A stretch of DNA of 64,000 bases from Tilletia caries (GCA_032718865.1 JALUTQ010000027.1:62001-126000), one strand, 5' to 3'. Shown: positions 7,948 to 20,109, counted from the first letter of the stretch. Program-made: numbers and translations. The notes: generated from the sequence alone by a model not told the origin.

Positions 7948-10730
7948 GATGTCGTGGCGGTACGGGAAACCCCCGCTCCGCCACCACCACCACTGCCAGG
8001 CGAACACTGGCCGGTACCATGGATCCTCGACTCGGGGGCTACTCATCATTTCATCAATGATGTTAGCCTCCTGGAACGCGGTACCGTCACAAAAGACCAC
8101 AAGATGATCCGAATAGCTGACGGCAAGAGGATCCCTGCAAGCCATCGAGGATCGTTGACCATCAGAGTCAAAGCCATTCCCGCGTTGAGCATAACACTAC
8201 ACAACGTTTACGTTGTGCCCTCCTTCCCCCACAATCTCCTCTCAGTCCAACGTTTGAATCAAGCAGGCATAAGCGTCCATTTCCCGCACGGTGCTTCAAA
8301 TACAGTGCTCGTGAACGATGGGCTGCATCACGCACTTCTACGTGACGTCCACAGTGGTACCACTGTAGTGGAATCACGACCTTTCGAACCAGATCGCGCT
8401 ACCGGAGCGGTGCTAGCTGATCATGAGTCTGGTTTAAGGTGCTCTGCATCACCTCCGCGTCTGCGTTCGTTGGGACTGCCGGGGTGCTCTGCATCACGTC
8501 CCGCCCTTTCCCCCTGTTACACCTCGACCTCGGTGTATGCGCTCCACAGGGGAGGGGCACAGCTCTCAGGTACGTCCTCTCCTTGCGTACCCATTGCTGT
8601 TATTGGGACATTGGATGACTCTGTTTGTCTCGGTTGCAGAGCCAACTTGACTGCATCGGCGGCAGTTCAAGAAGACAATGGAGAGAAGGAAGTGGGGACT
8701 GGAGAAGGTGGAGGAACGGACGGAGAGGAGGAAGAGGAGGAGAACGATGGGCAGAGGGCTATGCGGCTGGAACGGATGGTCATACGTTGGCATCAACGGT
8801 TCGCGCACATGAGCTTCAGCTCCATTGCGCGGCTGATCGGTCTCGGTGTGGAAGGTCTCAAACACCTCAACAAGAGTGCAGCTCTGCGTCTTGTGGATCG
8901 AGAAGACCGCTGCGACGCCTGTGCGATCTCAAACCTCAAGGAATCATCCTTCAAGGCCTCGGATTCACGCGCTGCACATCGAGGAGATTTGGTGCACTGC
9001 GACCTGTCCGGGCCATATGCGGGCAACGGCGAGTACACCTACGCGCTCAGCATCTTGGACGACCACTCGAGGAAGGGCTGGACCTTCCCGATCTCGGACA
9101 AGTCCAGCGGAACCGTGACCAAGGTACTGCAACGGTGGGCTCGCCAAGTTGGAACGTACACAGGCAAAAAGATCACCACGTTACACACTGACAACGGCAC
9201 AGAGTTTGACAACTCCGCGATGGACACCTGGGCCGGGGAGGAAGGTATCAATTGGCGATGGACGGTACCAGGATCGAGCGAGCAGAATGGTCGGGTGGAG
9301 CGACTGCAAGGCGTGATCCAGGAACGTGGACGAGCCATGCTCACTGCTGCGCGTCTTCCTCTTGGGTTCTGGCCGTTCGCGTGGCGCTATGCGGCATACC
9401 TAGCGAATCGGACTCCTCATCGAAGCATCGGCTATCGGATCCCACAGGAGCTTTGGTCCGGGCATCCAGTGGATCTGTCCATGTTGCGAACGTTTGGCTG
9501 TCTATGCTGGACGATGCAAGACGCACGCCATCGGCCTGACGGCAAGCTGTCCGCTCGCGGTGTGCGTGGAACTTTCTTGGGCCTGTCCGAAGACCGAAAG
9601 GGGTGGCTCATCTACGTCCCCTCGGACACAACCAACCCTCTTCGTTATAGCCGTTCAGTTCTGTTCGACGAAACACGGACATACGATGAAGGACGCTCCC
9701 TCGACATCGTCCAGTCTCATGCGCCTCGAATGGACGACCACGTCGACATGGTACTTCCATATCCGAGGCGCCGTCGTCGCCAAGTCGGGGAGGGGGAGAA
9801 ACCACCACTTCAAATTCCTTCCGACATCGGCGAAGAGGAAGACCTAGGTGGGATTACCAAAGACAATGAGGTTGTCATTTCCGCCCTTCCAGTCCCCCAC
9901 ACAGCTACAATGGACCCACTCGACGCACAAACGGAGGAGCAGACGAGGCAGGAGGGGAAGATAGAAGGGCAGCTGGGGGAGAAGGGTGTATTGGAGATGG
10001 AGGAAGCCGTGGATGATCTGAGCTTGGTGGAGAAGGAGGGAGTGCAGGATGATGTGGAACAGGGTGGGATGATGAGAACGCTGAGATCTGATGAGCTGCT
10101 GGAGCAGGAGGGGGTGATGGACAAGAAGCAGAAGGGAAAGGGGGAAGCGCCGAAGCGGAAAAGCCCGAGACTGCATGCGTTGCAAGCCTTGGGTGCGTCC
10201 ATCGAATCAAGAGTCATCGATAGCCAATGGAGGGAGATCGAGCTTGTTGGAGTAACGGAATGCTCAGAGGTGGAGGGTATGGCTCTATTGGCAAACAAAG
10301 GACAAGGGGCAAGAACCCTCGACGGCCAACTACTCGAACCCACGACCTTCGCACAAGCCCTTTCCCGAGAAGACAGAGCCGACTGGAAGGCCTCTATGGA
10401 CGATGAATACAAGTCCCTCATCGAAATGGGGACATGGGAGCTCTGTCACCCTCCAGCGGGTCGGAAACTGATTGGATGCCGATGGGTATACAAGGTCAAA
10501 ACCGATCCAGAGGGGAGGGCGATCCGGAAGAAGTCTAGACTGGTGGCCCAAGGATACACCCAAGTGGAGGGGATCGATTACGACGAGACGTTCGCCCCGG
10601 TCGCTAGGCTTAGCGCCCTTCGAATGATGGTCACGCTGGCCGTCCAGCTCGGTCTTCGGCTACACGGCATGGACGTCAAGACTGCCTACCTCAACGGCGA
10701 GCTCGATGTAGACATCTACATGAAGCAACC

Positions 10731-10738
10731 GCCCGGCT
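10731..10738. repeat. Target site duplication of the nested MITE, left
   Basis: GCCCGGCT is repeated at 11530-11537 directly after the element. An 8-bp duplication is typical of hAT-superfamily transposition. Confidence 0.88.
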
Positions 10739-11529
10739 TAAGGTTGTCCCCGGAGTTGACGCGGAGCTGGGGTTTTGCGGACTCCGCACTCCTCCGACGG
10801 AGGGCTCCGCCGAAGGCGGAGCGCGGAGCTCACTTTTGAGAAATTTTTGATCTTAAAAAAGCACGGAGTCCGCTTGGAGGACTCCGCCGGAATTTGTGCG
10901 GAGGCGGAGCCCAATCCTGGGCCCACTTGCCAAAAGTGCGGAGCGCGGAGTCGTCAAAATTGTGTGAAAATTCCGGCGGAATTTCCGCGGAATTCCGACG
11001 GAGCTATGAGGTCACGTGATAGTTGAAAATAAGGGTCACGTGACCTCATTTTGGGTGCGCTCCGCCGGAATTCCGCAAAATTTCCGCGGAAAGTGCGGAA
11101 TTTCGAGAAAATAGGCATCCTCGAGACACCCGCAGGGGATAAAACAGGCACCATCATCCGTTGAGAGCTTCAAAAATAGCACTGGAGTCAATACCGCAAC
11201 AATGTCGGATGGTGAATGTATAGCTCTGAGTGTATTAGAGTCATTCTGAGAGCAACTTATACCACCACTGCGCTCCGACGGAATTCCGCGGAATTCCGAG
11301 CTCCGCATACACGGAGCACGGAGGAGCATTACGAAAAACGCACAGAAAAAAACGCGGAGCGCGGAGCTGGGATTTCAACTTTTTGTATAATTCCGTCGGA
11401 ACGCGGAGCTGGTTTTTTTCCGCTCTGTCTTAGTCTGCGGAGGCGGAGCTCGCCTCAGAAAGTCAAAATTCCGGCGGAATTTGGAAGTGCGGAGGCGGAG
11501 CCCTCCGCGTTACTCCGGGGACAACCTTA
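10739..11529. mobile_element. hAT-like MITE nested in copia pol
   Basis: A 791-bp non-autonomous element. The termini are TAAGGTTGTCCCCGGAGT and its reverse complement, perfect over 18 bases, flanked by an 8-bp duplication. The interior has no transposase. It is packed with GCGGAGC/GCTCCGC and GGAATTCCG motifs in both orientations, which resemble the subterminal transposase-binding repeats of hAT elements. A 14-bp perfect inverted repeat (11006-11019, 11036-11049) forms a central hairpin containing CACGTG. Removing the element plus one target copy restores the pol reading frame exactly. Confidence 0.9.
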
Positions 11530-11537
11530 GCCCGGCT
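11530..11537. repeat. Target site duplication of the nested MITE, right
   Basis: Second copy of GCCCGGCT, matching 10731-10738. Confidence 0.88.
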
Positions 11538-12729
11538 ACGATAATGGAACGGGAAGGGTATGTCGTCTCCTTCGAACCCTGTACGGCCTCAAGCAATCTG
11601 GGCGTTACTGGTACCACAAGCTTCGGGATCGTCTCATTGCCGCAGGTTACGCACAGCTCAAGAGCGAGCCTTGCCTGTTCTTCAAGCAAACAAGCCAGGG
11701 ACCCACGATCATCTTGGTTTACGTTGACGACGTAGCCATTGCAGCCCCGAATGAAGAAGCTGTAGCCGAGGTCAAACGGCAGTTCACAAGCTGGTTCAAG
11801 ATGACCGACAACGGGCCTCTCACATCCATGTTGGGCATTCGGATTCTCAGGTCTCGATGTGGTCAAGTTGCAACGATGAACCAAGCAGGATACATCGACC
11901 AGGTGCTCCAGCGTTACGGAATGGAGGCGTGCAAGCCTTCGGACACTCCAATGTCTGAGTCCTTCAAGAATATCGGACCAAGAGAAGGATCGACGGCAAC
12001 AACGCACGAACGGCATTACTTTGCGGCGTTGATTGGGTGTTTGCTGTGGTTAGCGCAAGGCACAAGGATGGACATAGCGTTCGCGGTGGGGAAGCTTGCG
12101 AGGTTCATGGGAAATCCATCGGATGAGCATGTGTCGGCGGCCAAAAGAGTGCTGAGGTATTTGGCCGGAACTAGGGAACTGGGCCTTCGATTCCGCCACA
12201 CGGATCTTGCCCAGCTGGTGGGGTATTCCGATTCCGATCATGGCGCCGACGTGAGCACGAGACGCAGCGTCACCGGCTACGTCTTCTACCTTCACGGCAA
12301 CCCGGTAACCTGGCGATCAAAGCTGCAAGACACCGTCTCTGTCTCGTCAACGGAGGCAGAGTATGTCGCTCTCTCTGAGGCGACAAGGGAGGCCATCTGG
12401 GCCGTGCAGTTGCTGGAGGAACTGCGAGTACGGAAACAAGGACCAGTCGACATGTACACAGACAACACTGGGGCGGAGGCGCTGGCGAGGAATCCACAAG
12501 CACACCAGCGTACGAAGCATATCCGGATTCATCATCACCTTGTCCGGGACAGCAACAACGACGGGACTATCAAGGTTCAGCGAGTCCACACGGACAGCAA
12601 CCCGGCCGACCTCCTGACGAAGGGCGTGACGTTCGCACGACTAACTGCAGGACGACGCCAACTGGGACTGGGATCGGCGGCATTGGTTGCGGAATTCGAT
12701 TGTTTTTGGGCGGCCATCGGCACGAGCGC

Positions 12730-12738
12730 GGGAGGGGG
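12730..12738 (+). other. Polypurine tract
   Basis: GGGAGGGGG lies immediately upstream of the 3' LTR, as expected for the plus-strand primer of reverse transcription. It overlaps the last codons of pol. Confidence 0.75.
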
Positions 12739-13020
12739 AGTTGAAGACTGAAGAGTCGCGCTCGAAGTCTGGTGGTGCTGATCGGAGATGAGCGGGGCGG
12801 GAGGGATTACCACATGGGAGAAGAGACGGGTGATCAATGAACATGAACCGAACCGCCAGAGAGCTCTCTGGCGGACCTACTACTCTCCTTCTTAGTTACC
12901 TCTTACCTCACGCAATCAGACAGACACACACCCTTGATCCAAGAACACTGGACTGAGGTACGTCTAAAGATTGCCCGCACACTGAGCCACCTACTGCCTA
13001 CGGAGCCTCGTTAATCAACT
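12739..13020 (+). repeat. 3' long terminal repeat
   Basis: Identical to the 5' LTR over all 282 bases by eye, including the 22-bp palindrome (here at 12853-12874). Followed by the CTCGT target duplicate at 13021-13025. Confidence 0.95.
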
Positions 13021-13293
13021 CTCGTCGCTTGACGCCTGTTGCGCCGTGCTGTCCGATCTCATCTTCTTAATCTGACTCACAATCTTCCCAGAGAGCCCCA
13101 ACATTTCCTTCTTCCTTCATCCAGGCCCTCAAAAGCAACAGAGATTTCCCAACCGAGCGCAGCACGGTGCGTTGCTTCCTTGCATGTTTTCTTCGTACCG
13201 CTGCAGTTCCCGCTGAACTTCAACCTTCAACCTTTGTCGAACCCGCAGCAAACAGCGACTTCAGTAGTCCGTCTCAGCCGAGCGAAAGAAAGC
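13021..13293 (+). promoter_or_regulatory. Arrestin-side half of the divergent promoter region
   Basis: This stretch holds the target duplicate and about 270 bases of leader or promoter before the arrestin-like ATG. No separate gene is seen. Any promoter elements more than 270 bases from the ATG are now displaced about 7.2 kb upstream. Confidence 0.5.
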
Positions 13294-16200
13294 ATGGTCG
13301 GTCTGGGCAACCTACTCGGACAGCCGTGCTCGCTCTGCCTTCACTTTGCGTCCCAGGACGTCCTCGTCTATCCGGCGCCTCACGAAGACCTCCCCAACGA
13401 CCCAGCTCGACAGCCGCCCCCTCCTGGTCCAGACACCACTCTCTCCGGGGTCGTCGAAGTTTTCTCGCCGACCGATCGCACCATTTCCGCCATCCGCATC
13501 GTGCTGCGCAGTTCGCAGACGCTGGCTATCCCAGACGTCTCTCCCTCGGCGCCCCCTGGAGCGGTACGCTTCGAAGACGCGTCTACCTTCTCGCGGACCA
13601 TTGAAGTTACTGCGGAGCACGGGAGTGGCAATCACAACACCAAGCAGCTGAGCCGAGCCTCCAAATCAGCTTCGGTGCTTACAGTAGCAGAAGCTCAAGC
13701 ACAGGCCTCAGCCTCGGGACCTAGCAGTACCTCCTCCGCTTCCGGGCATTCAGATAGCGCGAGCGGAACCGTAGGTATCTATCTTCCTAGAGGAAGCTCG
13801 TACTTCTCTTTCACCTTCATTCTCCCAGCCACATTGGCTCCCACCCATCGAAGCAAGAATGGTCGACTGCGGTATGCCTGTACAGCCATCGCGATCGGAG
13901 GAGGTCGCGCGCGTTCCAACATCTCAAGTCCAGCGCGAGAAATCTTTGTCATCGCGTTACCTCAACCAGAGAGTCTCGCCAGTGCCGGTCAGACGCGCGC
14001 CACCCTGATCAATCAGGCGGAAGGCTTCAATGCTCCTGGTATGCCCGCGCCCATTCCCCTCGATGTCCAATTCCACGACTTCCACGACTCTCTCGGCATA
14101 TTCTCGGTCTCCCTGACTTCACTCAGCTTGACAGTAGGATCGATCGCCACCCTCAGCGTCTACCATCCAAGCCCGCCACCTTTCTTAAATGTCCACCTCA
14201 TCCGTGTCACCATCGAACAAACGGCCGAGGTATACAATCGCTTGCGAAGAGGATGGATGCGATTCCCTGTCGAGAAGTATCGGCTGTGGGAGGCCGGGTT
14301 CATTCCCTTCAAAAAGGAGGAGGATCAGCCCATTCGTCCTCGGAGACTTGGTACAGTCACAACAGCTCTAGCTGAACAGTTCGAGACAGAGCCCGGCGCA
14401 TTGAGGACATGGCCAGTAGAGGCTGGTCCACTCCGACGCGCAAGCGAGTGGGAGGACTCGATCTGGATCGGCTCGAGCGAGGGAAACAAAGGCCATCCAG
14501 GAAACGCCATACTCGATCGGCTCTATGTCAATCCTGCTGATGCCGCTGTGGCCGCTGCGAGTGCGGCCCAAGAACATCTGAAGGAGGGGGAAGTTGGGCC
14601 CACGAGCGGCAGCGGGGCTTCACTAGATGTGAGGCCATCCCATTACTTTGCCTCCAGGCCTTCCTCGCCTGTCCACACCTCAAGAAAGACGCGTTCCGTT
14701 CCGACAACGCCAGGAGCTGCGTCAGCCGCCTCATCGCACGTGCATGGCTTCTGGAGTCAGGCAAACACGCCCGGCCCGTCGCAGTCTTCTCATGGATTCT
14801 CCCATGTCGACGCGCGTCCGCATCCCAATCCGCTGTACGCGACTGCCTGTGACAATCCTTCCCTTCCATATCTGTCGGCAATCAGTGGGGCGTGGATTGA
14901 TCAGCCTGTGGCATCAGCAACGTCATCTTCTACTGTCCCATCCGAAGGACCGAACGCATACCGACTTCGCGCGCTGCTGCGACTACCAAGCGACGACCTT
15001 CTTCACCCGACCACACTCCGAGGCACTCGCTCCGATGTCCACCACACACACGAGGCCGTCGTCGAGGTCTTCTTCTCACGCGCCAACGTGCTTTCGGAGG
15101 AGAAAGGAAAGGAAGGAAGGCCGAAGGTGCAAGTGTTCTCGATGCGGAAGAACGTGGTCATCCAGAGCTGCGTGGTCACGCCGGACATGATCCACCTGCC
15201 GCCGTACGGAGGACATGAGCCGGGGAGGGACCCAGGTGCAGGTGTGGAACCGGGTGGCAATGGCGTCGCTGGTGAGGGTGCTGGAGGTAGCGGAAGTGGT
15301 GGAGATGTAGCCTCCGGACTTCCGACCTACTCGGATGCAGTCAGTCTGCCCTCTACTCGACCAGGTTCACCTCACTCGTTTGCAGCTGTCGAGACGCGCG
15401 CAGTCTCGCCATCCATTACCGTCGCTGGTCCTTCCGTCCCGACAGGCTCGGGCGCGCCAGACTCGGGCCCAGCACAAACTCAGCGGGGTCGACCGAGCCT
15501 ACTCAGACGGGTGACGAGTCCGAACTCACAAGACAATGTGGCGGCAAGCAGCGCCGACCATGGCGGACGAAGCTCTGATGCGTCCGCGGCTCCCCAGTCC
15601 CACTCGCACCTACGAAACACGATCTCCGCCATCTTGCACCCACATTCCCACCATCACAACACCCATACTCATCGGACCGGTGGGACTTCTTTGCTCAAGC
15701 GATCTGGGCACAGTGGAACTGCAGCGGAAGTGCACATGAGTACGGCAACTGCGCCTCCATCGCGAGCGCCGAGTCGAGCGGCAAGTCGGGAGAGCTCGCC
15801 TACACGATCGAGTGGACGACAGACCCCGCCACCTTTACATCCTGCTGCGCACTCGGTCGGTACGTCTGGTGATTCCCACGGTGAGAGTGCTGAAGGCGTC
15901 CCCGCGACTTCTGCACACCAGGTTCCAAAACAGCCACAGCCGCAACATCATCATCGACGGAACGGCTTCGCGTTTGGCTTTACTCCCAGCAGTGCACGGC
16001 AGGGCGAGGGCGAGGATTCGGATGTGCATCATCATGCGTATGGCCACGGATCCAGCTCGGCCTCGTCGAACGAGCGACATGCGCACTTCATACCTTCTCA
16101 AGTGGTAGGTCGGGAACGAGGCAGGTCGATTACGAGTAGCGGGACGGCCTCGCCGGCGTCTAGTGCGGCTTTGTCCCTATCTCATTCGCCCAACAAGAAG

Positions 16201-17629
16201 AGCATCGCACTCGCCAATACCAGCCATCAGATCGGAAATGGGGGCGCGGGCGGTGGGAGTGGTACCAGCAGCAGCGGCAGACTTACCCGCCATGCCAGTG
16301 ATCAACTGATGACGGGCGGATCGGCGGGAGACCCGACTACGCTGGCGAGTTCGAATGTAGGGATGAGTGGTACAGCGCCGACGCCAGCGCGCTTAGCAAA
16401 TGCGCTACGAAAGCTTCAATTGAGTCAGGCGCAAGCAGTGGGCTCGGGAAGTAGTGCTGCTGCTGCGGATACGGGCTCATCCTGGACGATGCAGGCAGCC
16501 TTGTCTCATCATCCCCCGTCGTCGTCGTCGTCGACGATGCATGTGGGCGGATCGTCTCTTCCCGGTTCGGGAACGAATACGCCTGGGGGCACCTTGGTCA
16601 CGTCGGGCCCTAATTTGCCGCCGGAGTGGAACTTGGTCATGGCACCGGGCGAGCGGACGAGCACGACGCATTCGACGTGCATGTGTGTGAGTACGCTCTT
16701 GAAGAAGGTATATGCTTGGAAAAGTTTGGAGACTGATGCTTGCCATAACTTCTGGTATGCAGGGACGAACGACCGAGTCCTTACTCCGGGCGGAGCGGCT
16801 TCTTCTCGTCGGAGCACCGACCGCCCCGTATTTCACGCCCTCACCCGCCCCAACACCCAGCCTGTCTCAGCGATCATCCTTCGCCGCGGGCTCTTCCGGC
16901 GCCGACTACATCGCCGCTGCTGCTCAAGTTGCGGCTTACAACCATCACCATCAGCATTGTCTACAGCACCACCTCCCCACCCCGCCCAGCGGCGATTCCA
17001 TCTGCCGAAGATCATGGCCCGGCGAAGCACTCTCGCCTGAGAGCCCCTCGCCCAACCTTTCTCCGCCAATGCAACGCTCGCTGTCCTTCTCGTCCATGCC
17101 ATCGTCGTCGCCGACGTTGAACGTAGGCGCGGATGACCCGGAGGGCGTTCTATGGTCTGTGGGCATGGGAGCGGACGGTCGTGCAGGTGGTGGGGCACGT
17201 TCCAGTAGGTTACGTCGTTCGGGGGTGGATGACGATGCTGGCGCCATGCGCCGGACTCAGTCTGCTACGGGCGCGTCTCTGCTGAAGAAGGACGATGATA
17301 TGGGAGGGAAGTCCCTTCCTGACGGGCCTCACTCTTCGCATCTCCACACACTAGGCGGCGGCGGCGGCAGCAGCAGCAGCAGCAGCACCCGCACTGGCTT
17401 TAACAATACAACTCCAGCACTATCGATATCGTCAACAACTGGCGATCGTCCCTCTCCCGCGCCGAGCAGCAACTCGCATTCCCTCTTGGGGCTCGATGCC
17501 CAAGCTGGCTTGCTCGAGGATCTTTTGGAGCGGACGGACGAGTTCGTGCTGGCGCGCGGACGGGATCCGGATGAGATTTTGCGGAGGAAGGAGGAACTTA
17601 TGGCCCAAGGGCCGGCTAGGGAATCGTAG
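13294..17629 (+). CDS. Arrestin-related trafficking adaptor-like protein
   Basis: Two exons, 13294-16686 and 16763-17629, joined by a 76-base phase-0 intron (GTGAGT donor, CTGAT branch, GCAG acceptor), give 1418 residues. The N-terminal third looks like an arrestin N domain (SGVVEVFSPTDRTISAIRIVLRS near residues 50-75) followed by an arrestin C domain (VSLTSLSLTVGSIATLSVYHP at about 270-290, VTIEQTAEVY near 308-317). Relatives act as alpha-arrestins that bring Rsp5-type ubiquitin ligases to plasma-membrane transporters. LPTYSDA near residue 676 and PPEWN near 1107 are candidate ligase-binding PY-like motifs. The remaining 800 residues are Ser/Pro/His-rich and probably disordered. The ATG at 13294 starts the arrestin domain; an open frame upstream lacks similarity. 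The promoter region carries a copia insertion. Confidence 0.8.
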
Positions 17630-18173
17630 ACGCCAGTCAAATACCTGTAAAGGGGAAAATAGGTGATAAGGGATGACAAAGGGCGTCGGCTCCGCCAGCT
17701 GGGGCACTCCGAGACTTTTGAGAACACTTCTGGCTATGGACATTTCTATTCTTCGGCGCAATGCACCCTGCCGCTCGCAAGACGAGCTTCGAAGATGTAT
17801 ATAGGAAGAAAAAAGTGACATATGCTTGCGATAGTTGCGGTAAGAGACATGTACAGAAAAGTGTATAAAGTGAAGGTTAGGCAAGATCCATCAAGGACGC
17901 CAGAGGAAAGTGGAAGAAATGAAGGTGTTGTTGAGCTTGCCCATCGACAGTTGATGCGCTGATGATCTGGGACAAGATCTACTCCGGAAGAGTGCTTGAC
18001 GAGACCCCTGGGTGAAGTTGAGAAATACGAAAGTGACTGTAGATATATCCGTTTGCTGTACAGACCCCGAAAAGAGCGAAGAGAGAAAAGAGAGGTCCGG
18101 CTTGAAAGCAGAGGTGAAAGTTGCGAAAGAAGGTTGTTGACGAGGGGCAGCGAAGAGAGAAGGTCTGCCTTCT
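17630..18173. other. Convergent intergenic region
   Basis: A 544-base stretch between the 3' ends of the arrestin-like and GH128 genes. Only short chance open frames are present. It presumably holds both 3' UTRs and polyadenylation signals; no distinct element is seen. Confidence 0.5.
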
Positions 18174-19256
18174 TCACTCGTACTGCATGATGAAGGCAGT
18201 ATTCCGCAGATCGCCGTTGTTCTGGAACATGGCGACCCGGTTGGAGATGAAAGAGTCCGGCGGGTTGCTGATGGCGAAGACACCGGTCCATGTGATGCGC
18301 TTGACGTAGCTTTGCGAGTCAACTGTGGGTTAAAAAGGTTGGGAAAACTCGATCGATCAGCATCTATAGGTGCAGGGGGAAAGTTTCCAAAGCAGAGGGA
18401 AAGAAAGCCAGACACTCACCCCATGAAAGAGCCCTTCTCAAGAAGCTCTCGGATTCTGCCGTAGTTGGGTTCGAAGACGAGGCCAATCCGACTTCGGTGA
18501 TCCAGATCGGCTTCTTGTACTTGCTCCAGCCCTTCTGGATAAAGCTCTTGAACTTCTCGATGTCGTTCTTGCCGCCATACCAATGAATCGCAAGGAAGTC
18601 GGGTTCGCAGCCAGCGGACCCCTTGGCTCGGAGCGCCCTGAGGAAAGGGTCCATCCAGCCTTCGTAGTCCCAGACGATTTGGGGGGTGCTGATTCTCACG
18701 CCCCGCTTTTGCCAGGGGCAGATCTCTTTCGCGTACACGTCGGCAGCGTAGCTTGGTGCCATGTTTCCTTGCGACTTGATGTCTGGAAGAAAGAGGAAAC
18801 AGACTCAGCATCAGCGTACATGTGACCAGTGGAAGACGCTTCAGGAGAAGGAGCACCAACCTGGCTCATTAAAGGCAAGAAGGGACCCAGGCAGGTTGCG
18901 GTTCATCTCCGCCTTGCGCAGATTCCACTTATCCCACTTGGACGCTCCCCAGAAAGTAGGGACGTATTCGACCCCACTGGGTGCGCTGAAAGGGCCGTCT
19001 TGCCAGTGATGGTACCAGTCGATCTGATCAATCAGAGCAAGACAGACAAAGGGGGTCAGTTCTCCCGTATTTATCCTGGAATGTAGGTCCGGGGCCTAGC
19101 TCTCACCTTGCCCTTGAGCAGTCTGGAGGCCCAACGTGTGTCGGCTCCCCAAGGAGCTCCTCTCCGCGCTGCGAAGACGGGAGACGGAGCGAGGACGAGG
19201 ACCAAGGCTGACGTCGCGAGGACGGCGGCGGAGGATAACGATGTGGTGAACTTCAT
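18174..19256 (-). CDS. Secreted GH128 (Asl1-like) glycoside hydrolase
   Basis: Four exons (19256-19107, 19023-18861, 18782-18420, 18322-18174) encode 274 residues with all splice phases consistent. Introns are 78-97 nt. Residues 1-29 are a signal peptide ending PSPVFA. The mature protein begins with the RRGAPWGADTRW-type glycosyl-hydrolase catalytic core. GH128 members are beta-1,3-glucanases or cell-wall-linked proteins. The two expected catalytic glutamates are E103 in LLAFNEPD, whose codons straddle the second intron, and E201 in PIWITEVG. IHWYGG and a terminal TWTGVFAISNPPDS segment also fit. There is no GPI signal or binding module; 274 residues is a typical length for a one-domain member. 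It probably acts in the cell wall. Confidence 0.88.
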
Positions 19257-20109
19257 GATGGTGATTGGAGGCGGTTCTATACGAATCGATGTGTTGGTGG
19301 AAACTGTAGTGTTGCCGTGTTCGCGTCTATATAGAGAGCGGAAGGGTTGGAGATCCGAGTTGGAGTCGAGAGGGGGAAGTTGAGGAGGGGGACTTGGGAC
19401 TTGGAAGATTGTGAGGGATGAGGCGATGAGGAGTTAGCGTGGCGCAGGACATTCGAAACTTGGCCCGCCTTTATACTCACTTCTTTGAAGGGACTGGAAA
19501 AAAAGAGGGGAGGGGGCTGAGGAAACAAGGGCACGCTGTGAGAAGGACAAGGGAAAGAAAGGATGAGGCATGAGGAAGTGAGTTAGTGCTGTGAAAAGAT
19601 CAGCAAGGCTCCATGTCACAGGTCACTCAGTCAGTCAAGGGCGAAGCGCGGGCGCGACTGATGGCGTGCAGTTCGTCAGCATGGGCCCAGTCACACATGC
19701 TACATACTGCGGGCAGCGGGAGTGCTCTGAGAAAGGGGTGTCAACACGGGAACGGCGAAGTAGAGGAACAAAGGTTGGGCGTCAGGAAGGAGGAAGGACC
19801 CCTGCAGATCTTCCCGGCTGCAGATATGCACCTTCCTTCTGACAGGCCGTGTACGTGTGCCTGAAGATCAAGCAGACACATGAAGCGTAAAGACCGAAAA
19901 GGCCGGTGGTGGGCGTCCCGCGTCCCGCGTCGGCCTCCGCCCCCTCCCCGTCACCCGAAGGCCCTGACTGTGCAGTCTGCATTACATGCGCCTCGACTTC
20001 AGCGTTCAGCGCTCGCCGCAGCTCAAAGTTTGCAGAGAGACGCGCGGATGCCTGATAAGTTTTTGGGGTTCTGAGGCAGATAGGAAGAGGCCCTGAGCAA
20101 GTTTCAGAA
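19257..20109. other. GH128 promoter and gene-free sequence
   Basis: The first 200 bases upstream of the GH128 start include a TATATAGA-like box (about 19327). Beyond this only short incoherent open frames occur on both strands, and I see no gene or RNA here. Confidence 0.45.

Larger units (their letters stand above)
7948..12751 (+). pseudogene. Copia Pol (protease-integrase-RT-RNase H), split by a MITE
   Basis: Pol has no ATG of its own and follows the gag stop in frame, so it would need stop-codon readthrough, or a Gln/sense codon that has mutated to TAG. Protease motif WILDSGATHHF lies near 8020-8055. The integrase zinc region is HQRFAHM...CDACAI, with catalytic Asp, Asp, Glu in CDLSGPY, LHTDNGTEF and GSSEQNGRVER. 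Reverse transcriptase is interrupted after QPPG by the insertion at 10739-11529. Past the second target copy the same domain resumes in frame with the LYGLKQS motif and YVDDVAIA. RNase H ends the protein with TDNTGAEALARN. The coding stop at 12749-12751 lies 11 bases inside the 3' LTR. An acidic linker (about 8690-8755) separates protease and integrase. Confidence 0.92.
5834..13020 (+). mobile_element. Ty1/copia LTR retrotransposon, full length, with nested insertion
   Basis: A complete 7187-bp element flanked by 5-bp duplications. The two 282-bp LTRs are identical by eye, so integration is recent on the LTR clock. The order gag, protease, integrase, reverse transcriptase, RNase H places it in the copia superfamily. 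The LTR termini are AGTTGA...TCAACT rather than TG...CA. A primer binding site abuts the 5' LTR and a purine tract abuts the 3' LTR. Gag and pol share one frame separated by a single TAG. A 791-bp MITE interrupts pol, so this copy cannot make a full polyprotein itself. Confidence 0.95.
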
